This document shows, piece by piece, positions 1-8,924 of a stretch of 64,000 nucleotides of DNA. Position 1 is the first letter of the stretch, and each line of letters begins with the position of its first letter. Source of the DNA: Caldilineae bacterium. GTDB lineage: Bacteria; Chloroflexota; Anaerolineae; Epilineales; Epilineaceae. Position numbers and translations under genes: made by a program. The stretch spans positions 1 through 64,000 of the forward strand of contig JACKBJ010000016.1 of assembly GCA_020634625.1 (NCBI GenBank). Reading direction: 5' to 3'. Under the pieces are notes generated by a model. That model saw only the letters and a program-made list of their open reading frames with translations, had not been told where the DNA came from and did not search any database.

Positions 1-86
1 CTCCGACGGCATTCCTGAGCCCTAGGAAAGATTAGGCTGCAGACCTTGGCTCAAGTTCTTGATGCCAACACACGGGGAGGCAATCC

Positions 87-1451
87 ATGACGCAAACGAC
101 GGGCATGCGAGTCTTGGTAGTGCCCTTGCTCCTGGCAGCGCTATCGATCAACCTTGCCTGCACTGCCGACCTCGGCCTGGCCCCAGAGGTTGATGAGACT
201 GCCCTCACGACGGGCAATGGCGGAACTGGCGTTCTCATCACGGGCACACTGCAAATCCGTGAGAATGGTGAGTTGGCCGATCGCGAACGTGTCAGCGTCT
301 CTCAGATCGGGAACGTCGTCGTCTCCCACCACATCGGATTGGACGGCGCGGGCTACGTGCCCTGGATGCGTAGCTATAGCCGGCAGGGCAACCTTTCCTT
401 CTACCTGCGGCGAGATGCGTCCGGCGAAGCAACTTCTCTCTCCGGTAGTGTCATTGACACCCAAATCCCTGAGATCATCTCCTCGAGCATCGGCACAGCA
501 AGTGCGCCCGGCGACCCAAGGCTGCACGCGCTCATCGACTATTTCGAACAGCCGGTCGCTGACCTGGCGGTCGTCGATCAACTGGTCGTCGAGGGCCTGA
601 TCGCCGAGACCGCGCCGACGAGCCATTTGGGGCTAGCAGTGCGCACCTTCGACATCGAACTCGATGACGTCGCCTACTATCCCACAGCATTTGCCCGCAT
701 CTGGCTCTCGAGCGCCGAGGGCTTCAAGCTGCGGTTGGAGCGCTGGTTGGAGTTGCCTGGAGGCGATCCCGACATCATCTTCACGAGCCACAGCATCGAC
801 ACGAGTATTGCCTTGGGAGAAGGATACTTCACCCCAGAATATATGGAACCGAGTCTGCATCAAGGTATTATCACGGACTTCGTGCGCGCGGAGGCCTTCG
901 ATCCGATCTCGGGCACCTTGCCGGCAGTTCCGGAAGTCGTGTCCATCCTTTACCCCAACAGCCTTCCGGTGAGCAACACTTTCGCCCTCGACAGCTCAGC
1001 CTTTATCACCGGAACGCTGGACTCGCGGCTGATGGAATCCTACGTGCGGAGCTGGGAAGGCCCAGTCGGCGTCGGGAAGTGGTGGGTGACCCAGGAGTAC
1101 CTCGACGGGGCCGAGGCGGTGCTCGTCATTCAAGGCCCAGACACACAGCTCGACGCGCCAGTCGATCTCGGCGAACTCTGGCCCCCTTCCTGGGAAGGGG
1201 CGGATCCGACGGTGCTGCTCGAGCACATCTACGCGGCCGCGAGTGCCGGAAACTTCGCCGACGGCAGCCCCTACGACCGTTACGGCCTGGCCGACCCCGC
1301 GCTTGCGCCGGATCGGGTATGGGTGCCGCCCTACGAGCATCTCGTGACCTGGCTGGAGCCGGGTGGAATCCGGGTGGTCGTCCTCAGCCAGGGCCTGACG
1401 GCCGAGGGGGTAGTCGCATTCTCAGAGCGTTATCGAGAGGTTGCACAATAG
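87..1451 (+). CDS. Secreted lipoprotein-like hypothetical protein, paralogue of 25962-27317
   Basis: A 454-residue protein of unknown function. The first ~25 residues form a hydrophobic export signal ending in Leu-Ala-Cys, so it may be a lipoprotein, although the lipobox is imperfect (Asn at -3). A GGGGAGG Shine-Dalgarno sits just before the ATG. The body has no motif I recognise. Its C-terminal half shares ordered blocks with the protein at 25962-27317: an aspartate-rich EAFDP/EFDP block, a ILYP/LLYP block, a FITGT/YITGT block, an LWPPSW/LWPPDW block and a final LVTWLE/LVTWIE block. The two are therefore distant paralogues lying on either side of the phage block. Base composition here is high-GC like the host, while the paralogue is AT-rich. 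The next gene is more than 550 bp away. Confidence 0.75.
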   Translation: MTQTTGMRVLVVPLLLAALSINLACTADLGLAPEVDETALTTGNGGTGVLITGTLQIRENGELADRERVSVSQIGNVVVSHHIGLDGAGYVPWMRSYSRQGNLSFYLRRDASGEATSLSGSVIDTQIPEIISSSIGTASAPGDPRLHALIDYFEQPVADLAVVDQLVVEGLIAETAPTSHLGLAVRTFDIELDDVAYYPTAFARIWLSSAEGFKLRLERWLELPGGDPDIIFTSHSIDTSIALGEGYFTPEYMEPSLHQGIITDFVRAEAFDPISGTLPAVPEVVSILYPNSLPVSNTFALDSSAFITGTLDSRLMESYVRSWEGPVGVGKWWVTQEYLDGAEAVLVIQGPDTQLDAPVDLGELWPPSWEGADPTVLLEHIYAAASAGNFADGSPYDRYGLADPALAPDRVWVPPYEHLVTWLEPGGIRVVVLSQGLTAEGVVAFSERYREVAQ

Positions 1452-1849
1452 GGCCCGAGTCGGAGGGCGGTCGTGCGGGTTTGTGACTCGCCTCGCGTGC
1501 GCCCGCAGCCAATGATCGACTCGATGCAATTCGGCCGAGGAGGAGGGTTCCAGCCTCATCCCCGTCGTGTCGGGGTCCAGGCAAGCAGGTCCTATTCAGT
1601 GCGGTAGAGATAGTCCTCCCTGTCTTGACCAGTGGCTTGGCATGGCCGGCACATCGGAAGTGCGCCTCAATCGTGGTCAAGAAACTCAGTCAGCTATTCT
1701 ATGGCAGCAGATCATTGCGACACGATGGGTTTCTTGGCCGGCGATCGGCCGGTGCGAGAATTACGGCGCTAAGTGGCACAGCGTACTGCTTCCTTGAAGA
1801 CCTCGCAAGAAAGCACGGTTCAAGGGTGATGTTTCGAGCGAGAATCAAA
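1452..1849. other. Gene-free stretch upstream of the phage promoter
   Basis: I see no convincing gene, tRNA or attachment-site duplication here. Short open frames lack ribosome sites and have host-unlike codon use. A weak hairpin with CCCCG/CGGGG arms lies near 1560-1575. Base composition falls toward 55% GC near 1680-1850, leading into the promoter at 1850. Confidence 0.5.
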
Positions 1850-1878
1850 TTGACATCGTAGGACCTAGCCACTAGACT
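1850..1878 (+). promoter_or_regulatory. Strong sigma-70-type promoter before the phage late genes
   Basis: A perfect TTGACA (1850-1855) is followed after exactly 17 nt by TAGACT (1873-1878). Transcription would start near 1885 and run into the structural genes from 2019. The same -10 hexamer recurs at the promoter of the FtsK operon (36849-36878, minus strand). Confidence 0.7.
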
Positions 1879-1969
1879 ATGTGCAACGGTGCCGAACAGA
1901 CGTTCCGGCGCCATCATACCAGGGCCGTCGCAAGACCCGCCCGCAATCTCTCTCGGGTGCCTGAGATCC

Positions 1970-2000
1970 AGCCCGCCCTCCTCTTCGGGGCGGGCTTTCT
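1970..2000 (+). terminator. Terminator-like hairpin in the leader of the phage late operon
   Basis: A perfect 9-bp stem, AGCCCGCCC (1970-1978) with GGGCGGGCT (1988-1996), has a 9-nt loop and is followed by TTCT. It lies between the promoter at 1850-1878 and the first structural gene at 2019. It may end transcripts from upstream, or act as an attenuator that must be read through to express the late genes. Confidence 0.6.
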
Positions 2001-2018
2001 GCATCTCGGGAACGGGAC

Positions 2019-4079
2019 ATGACGGCAGAGCAGCGGCGGACAATCAGAGCGGCGCACACTGCCCGCGCCCACGCGGTCCCGGATCCGGCCATCGCTGGCG
2101 CCGAGCCCGGCACTGGCATCCCCTTCGTGCTGGTGACGCCAGGCGTGAAGCGCGACGGCCAGGATCCCACTTACCTGCCCTGGCTGCTCGACAACTACCG
2201 CAAGAACCCGGTCGTCCTCCCCTTCCACAATGCTGCGACCTTCCCCATTGGCGCAGGCGAGATCGAGGAGGTCCCCTTCGGCCGCCAGAAGGGCCTCAAC
2301 GCCATGGCCTACTTCGACATCGAAGACCCGGTCGGAGCGCTGGCCGACTCGAAGTACCGCCGCGGCTTCATGCGCGCCATCTCGCTGGGCTGGGATCCGC
2401 TCGACAAGAGGGGCCTCCCGACGCGCCTGACCAAGGGCCGGCCCGTCGCCAACGAGGTGGCCGAGTTCAGCATCGTGGCCATCGGCGGCGACCCTGACGC
2501 ACTCCTGGATCCCGGCCGCGCCGAGCGCCAGCGGATCACCCGCTACCTGCGCGGCATCGACACGCGGGAGCGCAACGTCACCTTCGACTTCCTGGAGGAA
2601 GCGCAGGACGTGCTGCGGCGCGGGGCCGGCGGCAAGCGTCCGCGCGAGGAGTACCTGCAGCGGGCCGAGGTGCTCGAGCATCTCCTTCGCGCCCTGAACC
2701 TGTGTGACGGCGACAGCTGCCGGTCGACGGCCACCCACATTGTGGGCGAGGCCCGCGGTTCAGGCGCGGACGCCCCAGACGACACCGCAACCTCCGACCT
2801 CCGCCAGGCGCGAGCCGCGGCGGGCGACACCAACGATCACGAGCAGGACGAGCCCGACACCGAGTCGCACGCTGAGGGCGAAACCGATACCAGCAGAGTT
2901 CCCGAAGACGCCGAGGCGCAAACCTCGGCCGAGGGCGAAGCCGGCATGGGTGGAGTTCCCGATGACGCGGAAGCCGAGGACGACGAGCCCAAGCGCCGGC
3001 AGGTGGCCATGGCGGCCATGTACCGAGCGGTCTGGGTGGATCGCGCCGAAGACGCGGACGACGAGGAGCGCGAGGCTCTGTACAAGTCGACGCTGCCCGA
3101 GTACCGCCGGCTCAGGCTCACCCGCCCGCCCTTCATGAAGGCGCGCCTGGTGGCCAGCATGACGGACTCGCAGAAGCGGCTCCTGCTACCCAACGGAGAG
3201 GCAGACCTCATGAGCGGACTCAACACTCGTGCCGGCAAGAAGTTCTCGAAGTCCACGCTCAGCCAGCTCGAGAAGCTGCGAGACGCCGCCGGCGATCTGC
3301 GCGACGGGCTCGACGGCATGGTGGCCGAGGCCTACGAAGCCTCGGAGACGCGCTCGACCCGCTCGGCCGAGCCGGCGCACAGGCGCTGCAGCTGCGGGGC
3401 AGCCGACTCGGAGGAGGATGCGGGGGCCGATGAGGCTACCCCGACCGAGCCTGAGGAGACGCGCGGCGCCGAGGACTGCAGCTGCACGGGCGGCGGAGAC
3501 GGAGAAGGCGACTGCACCTGCTCGGACGCGGGCGGTGAGGCCGGCCGGGCCGACGCGGCGCTCCCGGCCGAGATGACCCGGGCGCTCGATCACCTGAACC
3601 AGCGCTTCCCCGGCACCAGCTTCATCGTCGTCCGCGGAGGCGAAGCGACGCCGGCCGGAGTGCAGCGCGCCATCGAGAGCATCGACCAGACGGAGTTCGT
3701 GGACGACTCTAGAAGCGAGTCCTACGTCTCCGGCCAGGTGGACCTCACGCCCGAGCAGCGGTCGCGCCTGGTCGAACTCCTCCCGCAGTTCATCCAGGAG
3801 GAGTCCGAGAACGGAACGCGGGTGTCCATGAGCCGCTGGAAGCCGTGGGATGGTGAGGACGGCCCGCAGGCGGGCGATACGGCCGGCTACGTCGGCCTGA
3901 GCGTCGCCCTTCCGCCCGACCTGCTCCGAGAGCTCGGCCTGGCCGTGCTCGAGGATGCAACCGACGATCTTCCGGACGGGGACTCTCCCGTCGACGAGAC
4001 GACCGACCAGCCCGAAGACGTGGTGGATCTGCCCGAGGCTCTCTCGGCACGCATCGCCTCGCTAGGCGCGACTGCCTGA
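2019..4079 (+). CDS. Phage prohead protease fused to a long acidic, Cys-rich region
   Basis: A 686-residue protein directly before the capsid gene, the usual place for the head-maturation protease. Residues ~30-165 resemble HK97-type (U35) prohead proteases: a His in the NPVVLPFH block (His70) and a Ser in the MRAISLGW block (Ser122), matching the family's 'hhxH' and 'SxGF' catalytic segments. Family members are usually ~200 residues, so about 500 residues are extra. These include acidic low-complexity sequence (~255-335), a basic/helical part (~335-450) and a patch with three Cys-X-Cys pairs (~457-503). The extra part may serve as scaffold, as in protease-scaffold fusions; that is inference. 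It is the first gene of the late operon. Confidence 0.7.
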   Translation: MTAEQRRTIRAAHTARAHAVPDPAIAGAEPGTGIPFVLVTPGVKRDGQDPTYLPWLLDNYRKNPVVLPFHNAATFPIGAGEIEEVPFGRQKGLNAMAYFDIEDPVGALADSKYRRGFMRAISLGWDPLDKRGLPTRLTKGRPVANEVAEFSIVAIGGDPDALLDPGRAERQRITRYLRGIDTRERNVTFDFLEEAQDVLRRGAGGKRPREEYLQRAEVLEHLLRALNLCDGDSCRSTATHIVGEARGSGADAPDDTATSDLRQARAAAGDTNDHEQDEPDTESHAEGETDTSRVPEDAEAQTSAEGEAGMGGVPDDAEAEDDEPKRRQVAMAAMYRAVWVDRAEDADDEEREALYKSTLPEYRRLRLTRPPFMKARLVASMTDSQKRLLLPNGEADLMSGLNTRAGKKFSKSTLSQLEKLRDAAGDLRDGLDGMVAEAYEASETRSTRSAEPAHRRCSCGAADSEEDAGADEATPTEPEETRGAEDCSCTGGGDGEGDCTCSDAGGEAGRADAALPAEMTRALDHLNQRFPGTSFIVVRGGEATPAGVQRAIESIDQTEFVDDSRSESYVSGQVDLTPEQRSRLVELLPQFIQEESENGTRVSMSRWKPWDGEDGPQAGDTAGYVGLSVALPPDLLRELGLAVLEDATDDLPDGDSPVDETTDQPEDVVDLPEALSARIASLGATA

Positions 4080-4149
4080 CCCGAACGACTCCCAGGCCGC
4101 CTGGTGGCGGCTCAGCCTTCGACATCATTGAACCAGTGAGGTGAACAGC

Positions 4150-5691
4150 GTGACCAAGCTCTACAAGCTCTCCGAGGAGCAGGTGCAGAACATCGAGCGG
4201 GCACTCGGCCGGCTCGACGAAGTCGTCGCCGAGGTCGAGGGGCTCAAGAATGCCCCGATCTCGGACGCGGATCTCCAGACCATCACCGACAGCGTGAGCC
4301 GGCAGGTCCGCGCGGCGCAGGTCGGCGGCGACGGCAAGCGCCGCACCTTCAACGCCGGCGAGGGCGACGAGACCATCGACTCCGGGCTCGGCGACGTCAA
4401 CGCCCGCGAGGCGACCAAGATCTGGCTGGCCAACAAGATCAAGAAGAGCGTCGCGGCCCAGCTGCGCGCGCGCGGCCACGATGGCGGCAAGCTGCTCGAG
4501 AAGGACGAGGAGCTCGAGGTGGCGGCCAACACGCTCAATGCGCGCGCGGCCGAGATGCGCCAGGACCGGCTCTACTCGCCGGGCGCCACGCGCTCCAACG
4601 AGGGCGACCCGGCCTTCACCGAGTGCGGGCTCGACTTCGCCTGGGAGGTGATCGCCGGGGGCACGCCGCTGGTGGAGCTGATCCCCTCGCGGCCGACCCG
4701 CAACGGCAAGCTGAAGTGGCGGGTCTACGGCAACATCATCGAGTCCTACGGCATGGAGCCGACCCAAGACTGCTCGGCGGTGAAGTGCACCCCGACCTCC
4801 AACGCCGTGATCAACACCGACGAGATCGCGGCCAAGCTCTTCAAGAGCGCCGGATGCGTGAGCCGCACCGACCTCGAGGACGCCTTCTGGGACGTGATCG
4901 GCGAGCTCTCGGACAAGCTGCTCGAAGACGCGCAGCGCACGCGCGAGTACGCCTTCCAGCGCGGTGACCTGACCCTCGGCGGCTCGGCCGACGAGAACTT
5001 CAACCACTTCGGCCAGACCATCGCCGTCCCGAGCGCGAGCGTCGTGCCGGCCTACGCGCACTTCGACGGGCTGCAGCACGCCTGGCTGATCGACAACCCG
5101 GCCAACAACGGCAGCGCGAACTACTGGGACGAGGGCGCTGGCCCGGCCGCCCCGGCCGCGACGCCCGAGGGCTGGTTCGCCGCCGGCAGCGTGCTGACCT
5201 TCGCCGACATCCAGAAGCTGCGCAACCTGATGCACGACGCGGCGACGAACCGGCACCTGGGCTACGGCGCGAACCTGATCGCGACGATGACCCCGGGCCT
5301 CTACGGCATGTTGGTGACGCTGGACGAGCTGATCGGCCAGTGCTGCGGCAACGGGCCGGCGGTGAGCGGCGTCCTGCCGAACGTCGGGGGCATCCCGCAC
5401 TTCTGGAGCGAGCACATGCCCATGACCGACGAGTACGGCCGGGTGCAGATGTCGGCGCCGGGCGTGCCGGACGTGGCGGCGAACATCTACCACAGCTACC
5501 AGCTCCTCAACCTCGACTCCTTCATCCGGGGCGAGGCGGCCGGCCTCGAGCTGATCGTGGAGATGGACAACGACTGCGAGAAGATCAAGCCGATCCTCCG
5601 CTGGCGCGAGGTGCTGGGCCGGCGCTCGACGAGCGGGGCCGCGGGCGGCATCGAGGGCATCGCCGGCATCACCGGCATCAGCCTGAGCTGA
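4150..5691 (+). CDS. HK97-fold major capsid protein
   Basis: A 513-residue capsid subunit placed right after the protease. The N-terminal ~140 residues are charged and helical, like the delta/scaffold domain removed by the prohead protease. The rest (from about residue 150) has the alternating strand/helix pattern of HK97-like capsid proteins and ends in a Gly/Ile-rich tail. An in-frame GTG also exists at 4141, but GAGGTGA (4138-4144) makes a good Shine-Dalgarno 6 nt before the GTG at 4150, so I place the start there. Unusually there are several Cys pairs, including a CC doublet. A strong hairpin follows the gene (5713-5749). No portal gene is found upstream. Confidence 0.85.
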   Translation: MTKLYKLSEEQVQNIERALGRLDEVVAEVEGLKNAPISDADLQTITDSVSRQVRAAQVGGDGKRRTFNAGEGDETIDSGLGDVNAREATKIWLANKIKKSVAAQLRARGHDGGKLLEKDEELEVAANTLNARAAEMRQDRLYSPGATRSNEGDPAFTECGLDFAWEVIAGGTPLVELIPSRPTRNGKLKWRVYGNIIESYGMEPTQDCSAVKCTPTSNAVINTDEIAAKLFKSAGCVSRTDLEDAFWDVIGELSDKLLEDAQRTREYAFQRGDLTLGGSADENFNHFGQTIAVPSASVVPAYAHFDGLQHAWLIDNPANNGSANYWDEGAGPAAPAATPEGWFAAGSVLTFADIQKLRNLMHDAATNRHLGYGANLIATMTPGLYGMLVTLDELIGQCCGNGPAVSGVLPNVGGIPHFWSEHMPMTDEYGRVQMSAPGVPDVAANIYHSYQLLNLDSFIRGEAAGLELIVEMDNDCEKIKPILRWREVLGRRSTSGAAGGIEGIAGITGISLS

Positions 5692-5712
5692 TCGACTCCC
5701 ATTCCCCCTGAG

Positions 5713-5753
5713 GTGGCCCTGGCCGGTCGGAACTGCCGGCCGGGGCCACTTCC
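5713..5753 (+). terminator. Hairpin after the capsid gene
   Basis: A 14-bp stem (5713-5726 with 5736-5749, one G-U pair) and a 9-nt loop, followed by TTCCCC. It lies between the capsid gene and the neck genes and could cut read-through, so that capsid protein is made in excess over downstream products. Confidence 0.6.
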
Positions 5754-5778
5754 CCGAGACGCATCGCGGGAGCCACCC

Positions 5779-6045
5779 ATGGGCAGGATCGACATCAACA
5801 CGGCGGGAATCGAAGAGATGACTCGGCTACCGGGCATGACCCGGGCGCTGGCGGAGGCCGTCGTGCGCCACCGCGATGTGCGGGGCTTGTTTCTGACCGT
5901 GAGCGAGCTTGCGGCGGTCGACGGTATCGACGAATCCCTTGCCGGCCGCATCGCGGAGGCTGGGGCCTTCGCAGGGTCTACCGCCGGACTCGGCTACGAA
6001 GCAAGCCGCAACCGCATTCTCTCCCGCGCCGGCCTGGCGAGGTAG
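5779..6045 (+). CDS. Helix-hairpin-helix protein of the phage neck region
   Basis: An 88-residue protein that is almost entirely a ComEA-like double helix-hairpin-helix: an 'INTA' opening, an LPGM hairpin around residue 17 and a second hairpin VDGI around residue 45. Such modules bind DNA without sequence preference. The reading frame extends 22 codons further upstream, but that part overlaps the post-capsid hairpin, and the ATG at 5779 has GGGAG before it. Small HhH proteins occur between the capsid and connector genes of some siphoviruses, where they may touch DNA in the head-tail connector. Its role here is inferred from position. Confidence 0.7.
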   Translation: MGRIDINTAGIEEMTRLPGMTRALAEAVVRHRDVRGLFLTVSELAAVDGIDESLAGRIAEAGAFAGSTAGLGYEASRNRILSRAGLAR

Positions 6046-6049
6046 GCCC

Positions 6050-6736
6050 ATGCCCGTGATGACGACCTGCGGTCTGCCCGCCCCCGACCCCTTCGCCGGC
6101 ACCGGCTTCACGCCGGCGGCTTGCGGCACGGTGGGCAGCTGGGGCACGCCGCTGATCACGATCGAGGACCTCGAGACGCACCCGGACACCGGCTGCCCGG
6201 TGCCGGCCGGCAGCGAGCCCCTGGCCGAGCAGTTGATCGTGGCGCTCTCGGATATGGTCCGCAACCACTACGGTCAGGACTTGGGTGCCTGCCTGGAGAC
6301 CCGCTGCTTCCCGCTGCGCCGCAGCCTGGCCGAGATCGACCTCCTGCTCCGGGTCGACCAGATCGAGGTGGCAGACAGGCCCTGCGACGGCTGCAAGCCC
6401 GAGTTCGAGGAAGTGAGCCTGGACGACGTGGTGGTCGGCTCGCCGACCGACCGGCTGCCCTGGCAGGACCTGCGCATCTGCGACTCGGCCTGCAGCTGCG
6501 GGGCGGGCCTGGTGCGCATCACCGGCGCCTGGGGCTCGGTGTGGCCGCTGCCGAGCTCGGTGTCGGGTGTGCTGATCGTGGCGACCCACACCCTGCTCGA
6601 CGCGGTCCGCAAGGGCCGGCAGGTGATCGCGACGGCCGAGGATGGGCAAACGGTGATCGAGGCCCAGGAGCTGCCCTTCGAAGCCTTCGAGATGCTGCCC
6701 GAGAGCCTGTTCCACTACCGAGGGCTGGCGCTGTGA
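6050..6736 (+). CDS. Probable head-tail connector (adaptor) protein
   Basis: A 228-residue protein without a family I can name. It starts 4 nt after the HhH gene and ends in a GTGA overlap with the next frame. Position between the capsid and the gp10-like neck gene suits a head-tail adaptor or stopper. It is rich in cysteine, with an ACGT-type opening, CLETRC, CDGC and CDSACSC motifs, which is odd for a cytoplasmically assembled virion part. The Cys clusters could bind metal or form disulphides in the mature particle. The functional call is inference from gene order. Confidence 0.55.
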   Translation: MPVMTTCGLPAPDPFAGTGFTPAACGTVGSWGTPLITIEDLETHPDTGCPVPAGSEPLAEQLIVALSDMVRNHYGQDLGACLETRCFPLRRSLAEIDLLLRVDQIEVADRPCDGCKPEFEEVSLDDVVVGSPTDRLPWQDLRICDSACSCGAGLVRITGAWGSVWPLPSSVSGVLIVATHTLLDAVRKGRQVIATAEDGQTVIEAQELPFEAFEMLPESLFHYRGLAL

Positions 6737-6861
6737 GGACTGGTGCTGTGAGCGCTCGCGCGCTGCCCGCGGGCTCGGTGGCCATGTGGCAGGGTCCGGG
6801 GATTCTCCGGGTCGTCACCGGGTCCGCGGGCAGGGCGCGAGTCGGAGGATCCTACGCATGA
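6733..6861 (+). CDS. Small translationally coupled ORF (42 aa)
   Basis: A GTG overlaps the previous stop (GTGA) and the stop overlaps the next ATG (ATGA), giving a relay of three coupled frames. The 42-residue product is Gly/Arg/Ala-rich with no recognised domain. It may be a tiny neck protein or only a path for ribosomes to the gp10-like gene. Confidence 0.4.
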   Translation: MRTGAVSARALPAGSVAMWQGPGILRVVTGSAGRARVGGSYA

Positions 6862-7451
6862 GCTACAGAGCGAGCGTGCGCGTGACGGGCAGGCGGGAGA
6901 TGCCGAAGGCGGCCGAGTTCCTGGCCGGGCCGGCCAACCGGTTGGCCAGCGAGATCCTGTTCACCGGAGTCAACCACCTCAATGCGGTCGTGCCGGTCGA
7001 CAAGGGCACCGGCCGCGCCTCGCTGCAGCCGAACGTGACGCTGACGCGGGTGGAGGGCTCCCCGCTGCCCAGCCGTATCAGCTTCGGCTCGACGCTGGGG
7101 TACCTGGCCAGCCTGAACAGCGGCAAGCGCCGCGGGCCGGGCGGCCGGCCTCCGGTCGCCGCGATCGAACGCTGGATCGAGCGCAAGGGCCTCGCGCCGA
7201 CCAAGAAGCGAGGAAGCCGGCGGGTGCGGGACAAGAAGGCGCGGAAGGCCATGGCCTTCGCCATCGCGACGGCTATCGCCGAGGGCGGGCAGAAGAAGCC
7301 GCTCGAGTACGTGTCGGGGCCGAACGCCGGCACGAAGCTGAAGGGTTGGTTCGACTCGCTGGGCCCCTACCTGGCCGGCGAGCGTGGCCGGCTGCTGGCG
7401 GCCTTCAAGGCAGATGTCATCCAGGAGTGGAAGCATGTCCTTCGCGCCTGA
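6858..7451 (+). CDS. HK97 gp10-like neck/tail-completion protein
   Basis: A 197-residue basic protein. The pattern of an N-terminal helix, a 'VPVDKGTGRASL' type segment near residue 45-60 and a later 'YLASLNSG' segment followed by Arg/Lys-rich sequence fits the HK97 gp10 family, whose members join head and tail. The family segment 'vPvdtGxLrxS' is the best visible link. The start ATG overlaps the stop of the preceding small frame, and the last 17 nt overlap the next gene, so translation is likely coupled. Confidence in the family is moderate; confidence that it is a phage neck gene is high. Confidence 0.7.
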   Translation: MSYRASVRVTGRREMPKAAEFLAGPANRLASEILFTGVNHLNAVVPVDKGTGRASLQPNVTLTRVEGSPLPSRISFGSTLGYLASLNSGKRRGPGGRPPVAAIERWIERKGLAPTKKRGSRRVRDKKARKAMAFAIATAIAEGGQKKPLEYVSGPNAGTKLKGWFDSLGPYLAGERGRLLAAFKADVIQEWKHVLRA

Positions 7452-7890
7452 GGACTACTCGCTCGAGGTGGTGCTGGACGCCATGGCCGCGGCCATCGAC
7501 GGGGTCTACCCGGACCTGGTGGTGACAGCCGCCGGTGTGCCGGACTGCGCCATGGCCGCGCTGGTGCGGCCGACCTCGAGCGACGAGCCGGACCCGCGGA
7601 ACGACTGCGTGCGGGTGGTGCGCGGCGTCGTCGGCCTCTACGCCTTCCTGAGCCAATGCACGATAGAGGAAGCGCAGCGCCACATCTACCGGATGACCTC
7701 GGGCTGCGGGCCGAGCTCGATCCTGGCTCGGCTCCGCGAGCGGCCGCTGACAGCGCTGCAGGCAGCTGGCGTGAGCCTGCGCAGCGTCGGGCCGGCGACG
7801 GGCTACGGGCTGACCCAGTTCCAGACTGAAGGCGCGCCCAACACCTATCACGCCTCGATCGCCTGGGAGGCGATCTACCAGACCTGCTGA
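7435..7890 (+). CDS. Probable tail terminator protein
   Basis: A 151-residue protein overlapping the gp10-like gene by 17 nt. I recognise no motif, but size and place (between the gp10-like gene and the tail-tube gene) match tail terminators, which cap the growing tail tube and dock it to the head. The N-terminal part reads as an alpha/beta fold starting with an acidic helix, and the C-terminus ends in a YHASIAWEAIYQ strand-helix. The assignment rests on gene order. Confidence 0.5.
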   Translation: MSFAPEDYSLEVVLDAMAAAIDGVYPDLVVTAAGVPDCAMAALVRPTSSDEPDPRNDCVRVVRGVVGLYAFLSQCTIEEAQRHIYRMTSGCGPSSILARLRERPLTALQAAGVSLRSVGPATGYGLTQFQTEGAPNTYHASIAWEAIYQTC

Positions 7891-7930
7891 CACCGGCGGC
7901 CGACGCCGGCCATTCACGAGGAGACGAGTC

Positions 7931-8224
7931 ATGCCGAAGATCGTGCTGAGCCGCAAGGCGAACCGCAATGCGGCGCCGTGGACGCTCTACGTCGCCAAGC
8001 TCGAGGATGGGGAGCGCAGTGCGCCCCTGCCCAAGAGCCGCTACGCCTTCGTGCCCGACGAGCCGGTCGAGCTGAGCGATGCCGAGGCGCGCTTCTTCCT
8101 CGACCGGGCCAACGTCGGCGGGCGGGTCTTCGAGCGGGTGAAGGAGGCGAGCCCGCCGGCGCCGAGCACGCCTGCTCGGTCCGCCCTCGGAGGCGACAAG
8201 CCGGACACCGACGACAAGAGGTAG
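7931..8224 (+). CDS. Small phage structural-region protein
   Basis: A 97-residue protein of unknown function, preceded by GAGGAGACG. The first half is basic, the middle contains a 'VELSDAEARFFLDRA' type helix often seen in short phage proteins next to tail genes, and the last 25 residues are Pro/Asp-rich and probably disordered. It sits between the putative tail terminator and the tail tube. Confidence 0.6.
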   Translation: MPKIVLSRKANRNAAPWTLYVAKLEDGERSAPLPKSRYAFVPDEPVELSDAEARFFLDRANVGGRVFERVKEASPPAPSTPARSALGGDKPDTDDKR

Positions 8225-8229
8225 CCGGA

Positions 8230-8313
8230 ATGAGCCGGCCCCGATCCCAGCCGAGGGAGCTGCCGCCCCTCACTGACAACCCGCATAGCCAGTGGAGGGC
8301 AGACCCATCATGA
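8230..8313 (+). CDS. Possible 27-codon leader ORF coupled to the tail-tube gene
   Basis: A short frame begins 5 nt after the preceding stop and ends in an ATGA overlap with the tail-tube start at 8310. The product is Pro/Arg-rich and unlikely to fold. It may only pass ribosomes to the next gene. Confidence 0.25.
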   Translation: MSRPRSQPRELPPLTDNPHSQWRADPS

Positions 8314-8912
8314 GCAACCAGTACTTCGACATCGAGGACGCCAAGTTCTTCGAGCTCACCGATCCGGGTGACGAGTGCAACGGCGGCGCGGCACCAACCT
8401 ACGCCGCCGGCATCGACATCGGCTGCGTGAAGTCGCTGAGCCTCACTGAGAACCGGACCGAGGCCGAGCAGACCGGCGACGCCAGCGTCTGCGCGAAGGT
8501 CAACCGGACCAAGGACTACTCGGGCACGCTGCAGCACGGCGGCCTGAGCGCGACGCTGCTCGAGAAGCTCATCGGCGCGACGCGCACGACCCACACCTCG
8601 GCCGGCGGCGTGAACGCCACCCGGGTCGCGGTGAACCAGGACGACGTCAAGGCGCGCGGCGCGATCATCGCCAAGCTCGACACGCCCGGCCTCGACGGCG
8701 CGATGCACATCATCCTCTGGAACGTGCAGATCGCCAGCAAGCCCGACCTGAACGCGGCCGAGGGCGCGTTCTTCAACACCCAGCTCAACCTGAGCCTGGA
8801 CCGGAGCCTCTACACCGCCCAGAGCTGCAAGGGCTGGTACGACCTGGTCGAGTTCGACGCCCTCGTCGAGATCCCGACCACCTTCCCGGGCACGGCCGAC
8901 TACCCGGCGTAG
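8310..8912 (+). CDS. Major tail (tube) protein
   Basis: A 200-residue protein in the standard tail-tube place, right before the tail-chaperone frames and tape measure. It has the beta-rich, Asp/Asn/Thr-rich sequence usual for tube subunits, including a 'GAMHIILWNVQI' strand pair and a terminal 'FDALVEIPTTFPG' strand. No signal peptide or membrane segment. A perfect 13-bp hairpin follows it, as one also follows the capsid gene, which suits two subunits made in high copy. Confidence 0.75.
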   Translation: MSNQYFDIEDAKFFELTDPGDECNGGAAPTYAAGIDIGCVKSLSLTENRTEAEQTGDASVCAKVNRTKDYSGTLQHGGLSATLLEKLIGATRTTHTSAGGVNATRVAVNQDDVKARGAIIAKLDTPGLDGAMHIILWNVQIASKPDLNAAEGAFFNTQLNLSLDRSLYTAQSCKGWYDLVEFDALVEIPTTFPGTADYPA

Positions 8913-8924
8913 TCCCAGTCTGAT

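Noticed and set aside
3790..5493. A 567-codon open frame on the minus strand under the capsid gene
   Set aside because: Shadow frame with His/Arg/Val repeats; the plus frame encodes the capsid protein with a proper ribosome site.
4150..5691. Encapsulin nanocompartment instead of phage capsid
   Set aside because: The gene is flanked by a prohead protease and a full set of neck and tail genes and carries an N-terminal scaffold-like region.
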